A stretch of DNA of 64,000 nt from Sapria himalayana (lineage: Eukaryota > Streptophyta > Magnoliopsida > Malpighiales > Rafflesiaceae): contig JAREIK010016183.1 in NCBI GenBank assembly GCA_029783825.1, positions 1 to 64,000 on the forward strand. The letters run 5' to 3'. The position numbers and the translations under genes were made by a program. Numbering within the stretch: position 1 is the stretch's first letter; each line of letters opens with the position of its first letter. The notes under the pieces were generated by a model. That model did not search any database, was not told the origin of the DNA, and worked only from the letters and a program-made list of their open reading frames with translations. Positions 11,300 through 21,439 of the stretch are shown one piece after another.

Positions 11300-11760
11300 G
11301 TTAAATTTGAATGGGGTGAAGAATGTCAAAGAAGTTTTGATAAGCTGAAAACATTCTTAACCGAGGCTTTGGTTCTTACTCAGCCGACCTGTGGTAAGGA
11401 ATATGTGATCTTTAGTGATGCTTCACTAAATGGACTTGGATGTGTCCTAATGCAAGAAGGTAAAATGGTAGCTTATGCTTCAAGACAGTTGAAGTCGCAT
11501 GAAAAGAACTAACCCACACATGATTTAGAATTAGCCGCAATTGTATTTGCACTGAAAATTTGGAGACATTATTTGTACGGAGAAAAATGTTTCATCTACC
11601 CCGATCATAAGAGTCTTAAATATTTGCCATCACAACGAGAGCTTAACTTGAGACAACGTAGATGGTTGGAGTTGATAAAAGACTATGATTGCGTGATTGA
11701 CTATCACCCGGGAAAGGCCAATGTAGTGGCTGATGCTTTGAGTATAAAGACAATACAAAC
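11300..11760 (+). pseudogene. Ty3/gypsy RNase H domain
   Basis: After the frameshift the protein resumes with E-W-G-E-E-C, then F-S-D-A-S-L-N-G (catalytic Asp) near 11410, and A-Y-A-S-R-Q-L near 11475. A TAA interrupts next (about 11511), in the usual Y-P-T-H-D-L-E-L block. Next come Y-P-D-H-K-S-L-K-Y and [14 protein letters not shown] near 11700-11740. The order and motifs are those of a Ty3/gypsy RNase H that removes template RNA. Confidence 0.9.
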
Positions 11761-11959
11761 GCTTCGAGCGTTGAATGCTCATTTGTCATTGACAGATGAT
11801 GGTACAGTAGTGACAGAATTGATAGCGAGACCGAGTTTGTTGAATCGAGTGCAAGAGGCACAAAAGAAAGATGAGAAAATTGATATTATAGTAAGTCAAA
11901 TTGGAAACGGTAAAGAAATCGCGTTTACAATAAATGAAGATGGAGTTTTGTATTATAAA

Positions 11960-12900
11960 GATCAGGTTTGTGTACCCGATGATAATGATTTGAGGAAAGC
12001 CATACTTGAAGAGACACATAGTGGATCTTTTGCTATCCATCCCGGTAGCACAAAGATGTATCAAGATTTTAAAATGTCATTCTGGTGGTATGGAATGAAA
12101 AGAGATATATCAGAGTTTGTAACCAAGTGTTTGGTTTGCCAAAGAGTAAAGGCAGAGCATCAAGTTCCTTCGGGATTATTACAACCTATCAGAATACCGG
12201 AGTGGAAATGGGACCAAATTAGCATGGATTTTGTAGTTGGGGTACCATTGACAAGGAGAAAACATGATTCAGTTTGGGTTGTAGTGGACCGATTGACCAA
12301 GTCAGCTCATTTTCTACCAGTGAGAACCGACTATTCACTTGACAAGCTAGCAGAGCTGTATATCAAGGAAATAGTTCGGTTACATGGGATTCCTATATCC
12401 ATTATTTCAGACTGAGATTCGAGGTTTACTTTGAGATTTTGGGGAAAATTGCAAGAGAGCTTGGGCACTCGACTGAATTTTAGTACAGCATTCCACCCGC
12501 AGACGGATGGACAGTCAGAGAGAGTGATCTAGATTATGGAGGATATGCTAATGAGTTGTGTAATCGACTATGAGGATAGTTGGGATAGACACATTCCTTT
12601 AGTTGAATTCGTGTACAATAACAGCTTCCAATCGAGCATTAGAATGACACCTTACGAGGCATTATATGGAAGAAAATGCAGAACACCAGTGTGTTGGACC
12701 GAGTTGAGTGAAAAGAAAGTAATTGGTCCCGACTTGATTCAGGAGACCGAAGAGAAAGTGAAAATGATCAGAGAAAGGCTAAAGGTAGCGACGGATAGAC
12801 AAAATTCCTACGCCGACTTGAAAAGAAAAGACATTCGATTCGAGATCGACGATAAAGTATTTTTGAAAGTATCACCTTGGAAGAAAGTGATGAGATTTGG
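11960..12900 (+). pseudogene. Ty3/gypsy integrase (HHCC and catalytic core)
   Basis: The N-terminal zinc-binding site is visible: H-S-G, then H-P-G, then C-L-V-C-Q-R-V-K (about 12010-12150). The core has the first acidic residue in S-M-D-F-V (about 12222), the second in I-I-S-D just before the TGA at 12413, and the Glu in D-G-Q-S-E-R-V. The stop at 12530 follows immediately. The catalytic triad residues are therefore all present, but two stops split the core. It would insert the element's DNA into chromatin. Confidence 0.92.
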
Positions 12901-13079
12901 GAAAAAGGGCAAGTTGAGCCCTACATTTATTGGACCGTATGAAGTAATTGAAAAAGTGGGTCCATTAGCATACAGATTAGCATTACCTTCGGAATTGGAA
13001 AAGATCCATAGTATGTTTCATGTGTCCATGCTATGGAGGTACCGATCAGACCCGTCACATGTAGTCTCTACGGAGATAA

Positions 13080-13264
13080 TTGAGCTGAGACCAGATTTGA
13101 CCGATGACGAAGAGCCAGTAGAGATTTTGGCTTGTGAAGTGAAAGAATTGCAGAACAAGAAGATTCCATTAGTCAAAGTGTTGTGGAGAAACCATAAAAC
13201 CGAGGAAGCCACTTGCGAAAGTGAAGAAACAATGCGGAAACCCGCAACTATTCATCCAAGGTAA
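13080..13264 (+). pseudogene. C-terminal chromodomain-like tail of integrase
   Basis: After the G-P-Y-E-V-I-E-K block and the F-H-V-S-M-L block, the protein ends with P-V-E-I-L-A-C-E-V-K-E-L and V-K-V-L-W-R-N-H. The pattern resembles the chromodomain tails of plant chromoviruses, which in the family steer integration toward heterochromatin. The usual second aromatic (Ala-Thr-Trp) appears as Ala-Thr-Cys here, so the binding pocket is probably damaged. The stop is TAA at 13262-13264. Confidence 0.75.
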
Positions 13265-13283
13265 TTTCGAGGACGAAATTTCT

Positions 13284-13298
13284 TAAGTAGGGGAGAGT
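13284..13298 (+). promoter_or_regulatory. Polypurine tract of the Ty3/gypsy element
   Basis: The purine-rich stretch AAGTAGGGGAGAGT lies directly before the LTR start TGTAACG and 20 bases after the integrase stop. In the family this is the primer site for plus-strand DNA synthesis. Position and composition fit. Confidence 0.8.
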
Positions 13299-15099
13299 TG
13301 TAACGCCCCAAAAATACCCTAAATTTTTTTTTTATAATTTTATTATATATTCAGGTATAAATTGAGTCAAACATGGGTATTTCTGAAAATTATTAAATGA
13401 ATAATTATTATTATTTGATAAGTGATTTAAAAGATTAAACCCGAAAATTTACCCAAGTGTCAAGAGCAAAAGTGGAAACTTATAAAATCAGGACCTAAAG
13501 GTCATTTGTGAATATGTTTATGTGTCTAAGAGTGAATATGAGAAAATTTGAAGTGAAAATAGAATGATGTATGAGCTATATAGCATTTTCTGGATAACTT
13601 AAATCTAAATGGGCTTTGTAGGCTAACCAATGCCTTATATGAGAAGTAATTTAAAGACCAAAATTTAGTCTAAAAGCTCATTAGATAAAAAAAAACGTGT
13701 TTGGGAGAGAAGAGAGGAGCAAAGAGAGGAAGCTAGGGTTTTGTAGAAAAAATCAAAAGATTTGTGCAAGAACTTACAAGGTTGTTCAAGGAGAAGGCTA
13801 GGCCAAGGGTTTCCAAGTGATTCAAGGTATGTGAATAAACTCTAGAATTTATTTTTTATGATCTTTGAGTTCGGAAAACCCTAAATCATCCATGTGATTT
13901 GCTTGTGATTGGTTTAGGATGATATTAGGATGTTATTAAGAGTGATTGACATGATTAATTTTGAATTTTGAGGTGTTTTGGAAGAAAATCACGAAGATGG
14001 AATTTATGGTATTTCAAAGGAGATTCTGTCAAAATTTTCCAAAACCCATGTTTTTGTTTTGGCCATAACTTAGTCATTTCATATCCTAATTGAGTGATTC
14101 AAATTTCTAGGTAAACTATACTTCTAGGAGAATAATTTACTTGAAATTGGTATACTATTTATAAACCCAAAGTGCCCATAAATCTTTGAAAGGAGAGCTA
14201 TGTGCAAGAAAGAAAAAAAAAACTAGCTTCTGTTTTGAAAATTAGAGTAGTCTGAATATAAAATTCCATAACTTGAGTTTTTGGGATCCAAATTGGATGA
14301 TTCCAATTGGAGGGGAAACCTTAGAACCATATCTTCAAATGAGTAGAACGTACCATTACCAATTTATGGAGTTAAATCCCTGAAATTGAGAAAAACAGTA
14401 GGTAACCGAGTGAATTGGGCATACCGACCAGTTTGGCATAAAAATGCCATAACTTGTATTTGGATGATCCAAAGTAGATGATTCAAATTCATACTACAAA
14501 TATACTAATATAGCTATAATTTTCGTGAAGGATGTATGAGCTAAATATGATTCAATTAATCCAAAAAAAAATTTGGCAAGTGAAGGTGTATTGGGTAGAT
14601 AACCCTAACCAAAAATCCTAGAATGCACAAATGATTTTACTTTGGTTATTCATTGATTGTGAAATATGTGCGATGGATTAGGGATTAATGGGGAGGAATG
14701 TCCAAGTTGAGGTCGAGATTCTGAGAATGGGAATTAAAGGACGACAATCTTTTTGGGTTTGTTCTATCTACTTCCATTCCTTGTTTCAAGTTTTTGAATG
14801 TGTGTTCTACCTTTTCTTATTCTCGTTTCAATATTTGAAATACTTGTTCTAAATAAATAAGAAAGGCATATTGAATGGTTTTAAATGATTTAAATAAATT
14901 GATTGCAAAATGTTTGCATATGAAAATTTTATGACTATTAAAAGTGAACTATTTATACAAATGTACAAATTGTATTGTACTTTGCTATAAAGATTTGAAC
15001 GCCCTTAATAGAATATTAACCATTTGGTTCGTATTAAGGATAGATTGGTATACCAATAGAAGTCAAAATAGTAGTACTGCGAACGATTTTATTGATATG

Positions 15100-15240
15100 T
15101 CACTCCGATCAGTAGCCCAGCGGGACCGTATTGGTAGTGTTCACTATTTGATTGTTATAACCAGTCAGTAGCCCAGCGGAACTGTACTGTGATATAAAAC
15201 CATTTTTATACCGGCCTGCAGCCCAGCGGGACCATGCCAG
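15100..15240 (+). repeat. Three spaced copies of a CAGTAGCCCAGCGGGAC-like motif in the LTR
   Basis: Copies lie at about 15109, 15167 and 15215, each reading close to CAG(T/C)AGCCCAGCGGRAC, about 50-58 bases apart. This is the most GC-rich patch of the LTR. The role is unknown. In LTRs such repeats often lie in the transcription-control region, but nothing here shows that. Confidence 0.8.
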
Positions 15241-15284
15241 TGACTCTGATATCCGGTATAACGAAGACAAAGGTTAAATTCATT

Positions 15285-15420
15285 AAGGGCATAATTGAAC
15301 TGATGGGCATAATTGAACTGATGGCATAATTGAACTGATGGGCATAATTGAACTGATGGGCATAATTGAACTGATTGGTATAATTGAACTTATTGGCATT
15401 ATTGAATTGAATTGAATTGC
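15285..15420 (+). repeat. Tandem 19-20 bp repeat (GGCATAATTGAACTGAT) in the LTR
   Basis: Five to six head-to-tail copies of a unit near GGCATAATTGAACTGATG run from about 15291, then decay to TTGGTATAATTGAACT and GAATTGAATTGCA variants. The minus-strand frame of 72 codons here is only a read-through of the repeat. Confidence 0.9.
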
Positions 15421-16119
15421 ACATATGAATTGAATTGCATAACTGAATTTAATTTGTGACTATATTTGAATTGATTTGAAATTGTGAAATATTGGAATTG
15501 AAAGAGCATTGTAAAATGCATGATTTATTGAATATGAAAGTGTATTTTGGGATGATCAATGAATTGTAACTGATTGTATAATATAACAAGTATATGTATT
15601 GTATTTACATTAATTATCCATAAAGGTTTGAAAGTATTGAATTGCTAAATTGCATGATTTGTTTTAACTGAACTGAAGAATGGATTTGTATAGAACCACT
15701 AAGCATGAAAATGCTTAGCGTATTGTTTTACCAATGCGTAGCTACCGAGCGATAGATAGGTAAGGGGGAAGAGGCAAGATCGAGAAGCACATAGTCATTG
15801 AGAAAGAATTGAGGAGTATGCTCCGTCATATGCATTAATATCATTTTGAGCATGACTTTATTTGTATTTTAAAATAGTAAATTACGAAATAATGTTGTGT
15901 AATATTTTGAAAGGCATGGTAAGCTATTTTGTAAGTGATTTGTTTAAATGATTATGGGCCTATAGTAGCGAACGAAAAAAAAAATGCTTCCGCATATTTG
16001 AAATGGTTTGAATGAAATGTGTTTGAAATAGGTGTTATAGTTGCATTGATGTTAACATACAAGCTCCTATCCTGCAAAGGATATGGAATGGGCAGAACAA
16101 ACGAAGAATAGGCTATTGG

Positions 16120-16284
16120 CAGCCTATCATCCCTTAATAGCCCCCCCTAGCTATTGTGGGTAGTGTAAAAAAAGGCCATTCAATAGATGAATGTATGGCT
16201 AAGTCTTGGGATAAACGGAACACAGAGAACCCGAGCAAGAAAAAAAAGAAATGGGTGTACAAACCCATAAATAAACAAGGGTAG
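16120..16284 (+). pseudogene. LINE ORF1 C-terminal fragment with CCHC knuckle
   Basis: A knuckle of pattern C-x2-C-x4-H-x4-C is readable at 16155-16193. A TAG replaces one residue between the first two cysteines, and a one-base frame change occurs in the A-run after the second. It is followed by a Lys-rich tail (K-K-K-K-K-W-V-Y-K-P) and a stop at 16282-16284. The pattern matches plant LINE ORF1 proteins, which bind the element RNA. The upstream part is lost to the gypsy junction, and the left arm has no counterpart to this fragment. Confidence 0.75.
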
Positions 16285-17529
16285 CTCAATGTGGGAAGGT
16301 AAGGGTAATCAATCTGAAACTAATAATTTAACTATTAATGTTAGCTGACCTATTATAGATAATAAGCGGTGTGAAAGAATATAAGAAACAACTTAGGTTT
16401 CACAAATGCTCTGCTCTATAAGTTAGTAAAATATGGGTGCTGTGGAAAGCCTTTATGAATATCACAATGCTTGAGGTAATTCGAACAAATTATAAATATC
16501 AGCCTAAATAAGAGCAATCTAGCAATATTTCAGTAGTTTATGCTAGCAATTTCAACGAAAATTGGAAATAACTTTGGAAAATCATGGAGGATACAACATT
16601 AAAAACACACCATGGATAATAGGAGGAGACTTAATACATTTGAAATGCATTGGAAAAAAAGGTGGCAGACCAATAAATTTACAAGCTAATGATCACTCAA
16701 TGAGACAATCACTAGATTTAATTTATTAGAGGCTAGCTTTTTAGGTTAAAACTTCACAGGGACTCATAATCATAAAAAGAAAGGAGCTATCTGGTCTAGA
16801 CTGGATAGAGTCCTATTTAATTCTAAGTTTGAGGATTCTTTTTAGAATATAGGGGTTAGGGATCTGAACAGAAACTGTTCATATCATAAACCTCTTTCTT
16901 ATATCCCACTAAAACCCAAAAAAGAAAAACACTGCATTTAATTTTCAAAATATGTGGTGTCTACATGATGACTTCCAAGACACAGTTAAAGAGTCTTGGG
17001 TGCTTCTAGCTAAGGGTAATCTGAATCAAATCCTCACTGTTAAACTAGATAGACTAAAATCACATTTAATTAACTGGAATAAAAATAAGTTTGGCAACAT
17101 CAATAAAAGTATTATAGAAACATAACAAAAAATTGAAAGTCTCAAAATAGAATATGAAAGAAATAATACCACAAGCAATTTATGTGAGCTTAATAAGGCA
17201 CAATGAACTTAAACTGAAATTACACATGGAAAAAATATTCTGGAAATAGAAAGCAAAAGTAAAATGGTTAAAATGTAGACCAAAATACAAAATTTTTCAG
17301 ATGGGCTTGAAAATCAAGACCCAAAAGCATAAGATAAATGGTTTAATAAATAATGAAGGAATATTGATAGAAAATAAGTCAGATATAAAGAGATTCTAGA
17401 AGACATATATAAATCACTATTATGCGATTAATAGGCTGCAAGGACATAAATTTATACAAAATAGAAATAATAGATTTTTGATGAAGACAATAGGAAACTA
17501 ATGGAATTCCCAAAAGGAAAGAAATCAAA

Positions 17530-18330
17530 AACATTATATTTAGCATGAATAAGGATATCACAGCTGGTCCAGACTGCTGGAATTTTAAATTTTATCAAGC
17601 TTGCTGGGGTATAATTAAACAAGTTATTATTAATGTGATTCATTGGTTCTTCTGTAGTGCAGAAATAAATAAAAAGTGGGCACTAACTTACATAGTCCTT
17701 ATTCCTAAAAAGAAAAATCATCAAAAAGGAAGACTATCGGCCCATTAGCCTATGTAATTCTATATATAAAATTTGGCAAAACTGCTGCAAAATAGACTAT
17801 GATTTATTCTTCCTACAATTATTTCAAATGAACAATTAGGATTTATGAAAAATAGATTGATTTTGAAAAATATATCCCTGGCTAAAGAACTTTTGAAAGA
17901 GTTATCCTCCAAATCTAGAGGGCATAATGTAATCTTCAAATTAGACCTATCAAAAGAATTTGATAGAGTAGATTGGTAGGTTCTATGTTTTTCCATGAGA
18001 AAAATGGCTTTGTAAAAGCATGGATAAAATTAATATTTAGATGTATTTCGAGTACTTAGTTCAGTATCATTATAAATGGGGAGAAGGGGAAAGAGTTTAA
18101 GCCCACCCAAGGGTTAAGACAAGGAGATCCACTATCACCTTCTCTTTTTAACATATACTTGGAATTATTTATTGTTAGCTTGAAAACTAAAATAAATAAA
18201 GGGGAGATATACACTTTTAGGCAATATAAAAATACCCCTTAGATTAGTTGTCTAGCTTATGCAGACGATATCATTTTGTTCACCAATGGTAATAATCGAT
18301 CCATAAAGAATCTAATGAAAATTTTCAAAC
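17530..18330 (+). pseudogene. LINE reverse transcriptase domain (right copy)
   Basis: The open piece 17545-17748 reads M-N-K-D-I-T-A-G-P-D and ends at the block where the left copy reads D-Y-R-P-I-S. Here two bases are missing (AAAGGAAGAC instead of AAAGGAGAAGAC). The catalytic Y-A-D-D block is intact at about 18258. The minus-strand frames at 17379-17561, 17452-17643 and 17760-17996 are shadows. Confidence 0.9.
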
Positions 18331-18659
18331 AATGGAAGAAGAAATGGGTCTTGTGCTCATTAGAAACAAATGCCAATTTAAAATATCAAAAAAGCTCTTC
18401 TCAACCAAATACATAGGATAAAATAAAATACAAGCTTCTCTTGCCTAAAAAGGAGCTCTATCCTATCTTGGGTGCTCATTATATGAAGGTAGGTTAAATT
18501 AGAGCACTTAGATTTCTTGATTGTTAAGTTGAGGAACAAGATTGTGGGCTGGAAAACTAAATCGTTGAATACAAAAGAATTACACTTATAACACATGTGC
18601 TGCAAAGTACATTAATGCACAACCTAATGGTGATGCAACCACCTAAATTTTTCATAAGA

Positions 18660-19260
18660 AAAATAGAAGGAGAACTAGCTAATTTTCTTTGGGAAAGAAA
18701 AATGGTAGAATGAATTGTCATTGGATCAAATGGAAAGATCTTTGCTTTCCAAAAGAAGAAGTGGGGTTAGGATTTACTAGGTTAGAAGAGATAGATGAAG
18801 CATGGATACAAGAGATGGTGGAGGATAAAAGAGAATAATAATCTTTGGACATCATATATGAGAGCAAAATATCAAATTAACAATGACACTAATAGAATAA
18901 AAACCATTAGCAATGGATCTCAAATTTGGAAACATACTTTAAAGCAAAAAGAAATGGTGGATAACCAATCTATGCTTACTAAATATGGCTGGAAATGGAA
19001 GCTAAATGAAGAAAGTTCATTTTTCATAAAATCAGCCAAGAATATAATCAGGAACACAAGCCTTGCACAATATTTATATGATTGGTGCTGGAACAATAAT
19101 AATCACTTAAAGTACATTTATTTTTATGGATATATATATATCTAATACTATCCCATTAGATACCTGCATTCAAAAAAAAGGTATAAATCTAGTCTCTAGA
19201 TGTGATTGCCGTAAAATGAAAATAAAACCCCAGATCACCTATTCTCACAAGGTAAAATAG
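18660..19260 (+). pseudogene. LINE zinc-binding region (right copy)
   Basis: The readable part from 18795 (K-R-W-W-R-I-K-E-N-N-N-L-W-T-S-Y-M) matches the left copy almost residue for residue. It then shows K-Y-G-W-K-W-K-L-N and a cysteine-containing stretch, S-R-C-D-C, near 19198. A one-base loss near the F-L-W-G block (18690-18700) and stops break it. Confidence 0.85.
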
Positions 19261-19459
19261 CCTCAAAGATATGAGAAATGTTTGAAAAATAAATGAGTTT
19301 AAAGTATAAAAATCAATCTTTCAAAAAAAAAAGGCTTAGGAAATGGATGAGGGGGCCCAATCTTAATTTGAATCATATATGGCTCAAGAATACCATTTCA
19401 CCTTTGGTGATATGAAATATTTGGAAAGCCAGAAATAAAAGTAGATATGAGGGTTCAAA

Positions 19460-20124
19460 AATGAGGGCAGAAGATATAGTATGTGAAATTAAAAAAGAGC
19501 TAAAAATAACTTCAGAAGCTTTCCCATTAAAGAATATAACTTACCTAGAAATTAAAGAATTTATAGATAGGTGGCATCTAAGGCTTCAAACCCAAATCAT
19601 TAAGCTTTATGAGTATACATTGGAATAAACCCCCAGGGGGGTATTTGGCACTTAACACAGATAGTAGTTTTAAAAGAGAAATAGGTGCAGTAGGAGGCAT
19701 GAAAATTCTTAGGGACTCAGATGGCAAGATGATTTGGGCATTCACTAGAAAGTTGAAAGCTAATAATCCTATGCAGTTTGTAATCCTGGTACTTTTGTCT
19801 GGATTAAAGATATGCAAAGACATAAAAATAAAGAACATTCAAATACAAACTGATTCAAGTATGTTAGTAGGTATTATTAAAGGTCAGAGATTGCTTTGGA
19901 AATAAATAAATGACATAGAAGAAATCATACAACTAGTTCAATAGCTAAACTGAAGTATTATGCACATATTTAGAGAAGTGAATCAAGTAGCCGATAAACT
20001 AGATAAAGAAGATGAAAAATCAGGAAATCAGGTATTTGATGCTCAAAACATGCCCACTAAATATAAATGTTTACTCAAACAAGATGAAATAAGATATCCT
20101 ATATTCAGGAAAGTTAACACTTAA
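19460..20124 (+). pseudogene. LINE RNase H domain (right copy)
   Basis: The piece 19609-19905 carries L-A-L-N-T-D-S-S and I-Q-T-D-S-S-M-L-V, as in the left copy. A TAA then replaces the Tyr codon after L-L-W-K (19903-19905). The last block, R-E-V-N-Q-V-A-D-K-L, is present at about 19975-20005 and the ORF ends at 20124. Acidic active-site residues are retained despite the stop. Confidence 0.88.
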
Positions 20125-21439
20125 TTTTAAGAATCCTTCAGGAAGTATATAAGTAAAAAAGTGCTAGTATATTAATTAACATTAAACTCTGTAGACATGG
20201 TCGGTTAAATTTAAATAAAAAAGATGACATGGTAAGATTCTATATTGCATTATGGTAGGATTCCTAAAATTTTCTACAGGTGTAATGTGTTTAGTATTCC
20301 GGTCCTGTGGAATGCTTAAACAATTCTATTTGGGACCTTACAGAGAATTTATTGATAGTTTTTCTTTATGTTAATTTATAGATGAATGGTAGTGAGGATG
20401 ATGCATGTTGTTGTCAGAAGGGAACAGCAAACTGTTTATTTTTCTTGAACGAGCAGGTGCCAAAGTTAATGCAATGAAGTTCTTGTAAATGTCACAGAGA
20501 CAAAAGTTGTGAAGGAGAATTTGTTGTTTTGTTATTTTGTGTAACAAAGATGCTAAAACTACTAAATACTACTTCTAGAGGTAGTCTTAAACTAGAGGGG
20601 AGAAATGTAAATGTAGTCAATGCTTTGCGATGATGTGTGAAATGTGCAAGATAATGGCAGGTGGTATGAGTATAGCATCCTGGTCCTATAAATTAGGATA
20701 AAAAATTTATATTCGGTGGTGATGAATGCTATCACAAAATCAACAAGGGAGAGAAGGTGATAAGTGTATATTGTTTTGTTCTATTTCATAAAAGTGTAGG
20801 AAAGCTAGTCCAATATCAGCCATTCTACAATGATTGATAAAGATAGATAGACAGAAGCAAGACTGGTGTAGCTTGTTATGTTTGTTTGTTATTCTTTGTT
20901 TGTAACAGAGAATAAAGAAGCCCTAGGGTAAAAGAGAGCATGGCAGAAAATAGAGGAAGCACGATAATTAAAAAATAGCAATAACAAGTAGTATTTTAAG
21001 GTAGACTAAACCAACAAGAGGGAGGAACCGAAAGGCAGATAAAGGTGAATTGGGAAAGTATAGGCATAAGCTACACAAAAGCACAGAAGAAATTAAACAT
21101 ACATATTAGGATTAGCAGCAAAAGGCTAATAAAGGAAGCACAAGAAGGCAAGAGGCTCATACATAAAGCTCAAGGAAACTTCAAGCATAAACTTTAAAGA
21201 AAAGGCAGGCAGAAAGTGTAAGCAGATATTATTGTTAAATCAATAGAAACTAAAAATAAGAGATTATTATGAATTAAGAACTTAGGTATCTCAGTATAAA
21301 AAGGATTTTATTAATGTTTGTTTTATTTCTTTAATTTTACTAAGGGTGTAAAACGGAAAAGGGTAATATTAGTTTATAACAATGGTATTCCTCCGCAAAA
21401 AGAGATGTCTATTATAATTAATAAAACAAACTTAAAAAA
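20125..21439 (+). other. LINE 3' untranslated region (right copy)
   Basis: About 1.3 kb of non-coding sequence lies between the ORF2 stop and the A-rich end. The final 100 bases contain TGGTATTCCTCCGCAAAAAG (from about 21384) and AATAAAACAAAC, then pass without a break into the GAATAAG array. I see no gene or structured RNA in it. Confidence 0.8.

Larger units (their letters stand above)
9405..13264 (+). pseudogene. gag-pol polyprotein relic of the chromovirus-like element
   Basis: One reading phase carries gag, protease and RT, with stops at 9441, 9459, 9549, 10125, 10341, 10560 and 11286. A one-base loss in the A-run at 11293-11298 shifts the rest (RNase H and integrase) to another phase, with further stops near 11510, at 12413 and at 12530. 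The last stop replaces a glutamine codon in a conserved integrase block. The product would form the element's particle and copy and integrate it. The protein family is clear, but no single functional protein can be made. Confidence 0.93.
9400..16057 (+). mobile_element. Ty3/gypsy LTR retrotransposon (chromovirus-like), 5'-truncated
   Basis: This element fills the centre between the two LINE arms. From left to right it has the end of gag with a CCHC knuckle, protease, RT, RNase H, integrase with a C-terminal chromodomain-like tail, a polypurine tract and a 3' LTR. The 5' LTR, primer-binding site and most of gag are absent. The left end is fused to LINE ORF2 at about 9378-9420. Multiple in-frame stops and one frameshift show it is dead. 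The stop at 13262 followed by the purine tract and an LTR beginning TGTAACGCCCC is typical of the Tekay/Del group of plant chromoviruses. I infer that affiliation from the tail and the LTR start only. Confidence 0.9.
13299..16057 (+). repeat. 3' LTR of the Ty3/gypsy element
   Basis: The start at TGTAACGCCCC is well supported by the preceding purine tract. The end is less certain: I place it at ...GATGTTAACA (16057), which gives TGTAAC and GTTAACA termini, because LINE ORF1 sequence appears shortly after. The length of about 2.76 kb suits this group. No partner LTR exists in the window, so the end cannot be confirmed. The LTR contains two sets of internal tandem repeats (15100-15240 and 15285-15420). 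The small frames inside it (for example 14944-15171) have no recognisable product. Confidence 0.75.
16330..20124 (+). pseudogene. LINE ORF2 polyprotein, right copy, decayed
   Basis: No start codon remains. Homology to the left copy begins at about 16330 inside the endonuclease. The endonuclease G-G-D motif (near 16625) has lost one T, changing Phe to Leu and shifting the frame. RT runs from about 17530 to 18330, with motif A K-L-D-L-S-K-E-F-D near 17940 and Y-A-D-D near 18258. The zinc-binding region is at about 18660-19250 and RNase H at about 19460-20060. The final stop is TAA at 20122-20124, after R-E-V-N-Q-V-A-D-K-L and a conserved tail. Many stops and frameshifts, most private to this arm, show that it decayed independently after duplication. 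Confidence 0.92.
16058..21439 (+). mobile_element. L1-like LINE, plus strand (right arm copy)
   Basis: This is the mirror copy of the LINE at 4121-9400, extended at its 5' side by an ORF1 remnant. Order: ORF1 C-terminus with CCHC knuckle (16155-16284), ORF2 (about 16330-20124), 3' UTR (20125-21439), A-rich tail, 9-bp array. Single-base losses separate it from the left copy, for example in the GGDF motif near 16630 and the DYRPIS motif near 17730. It is non-functional. The 5' limit is set by the gypsy LTR and is approximate. Confidence 0.93.

Noticed and set aside
10972..12064. Minus-strand frames within gypsy pol (10972-11190, 11643-11861, 11786-12064)
   Set aside because: They are shadows of the sense pol frames.
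15206..15424. 72-codon minus-strand frame with repeated Asn-Gln-Phe-Asn
   Set aside because: It is a read-through of the 19-20 bp tandem repeat in the LTR.
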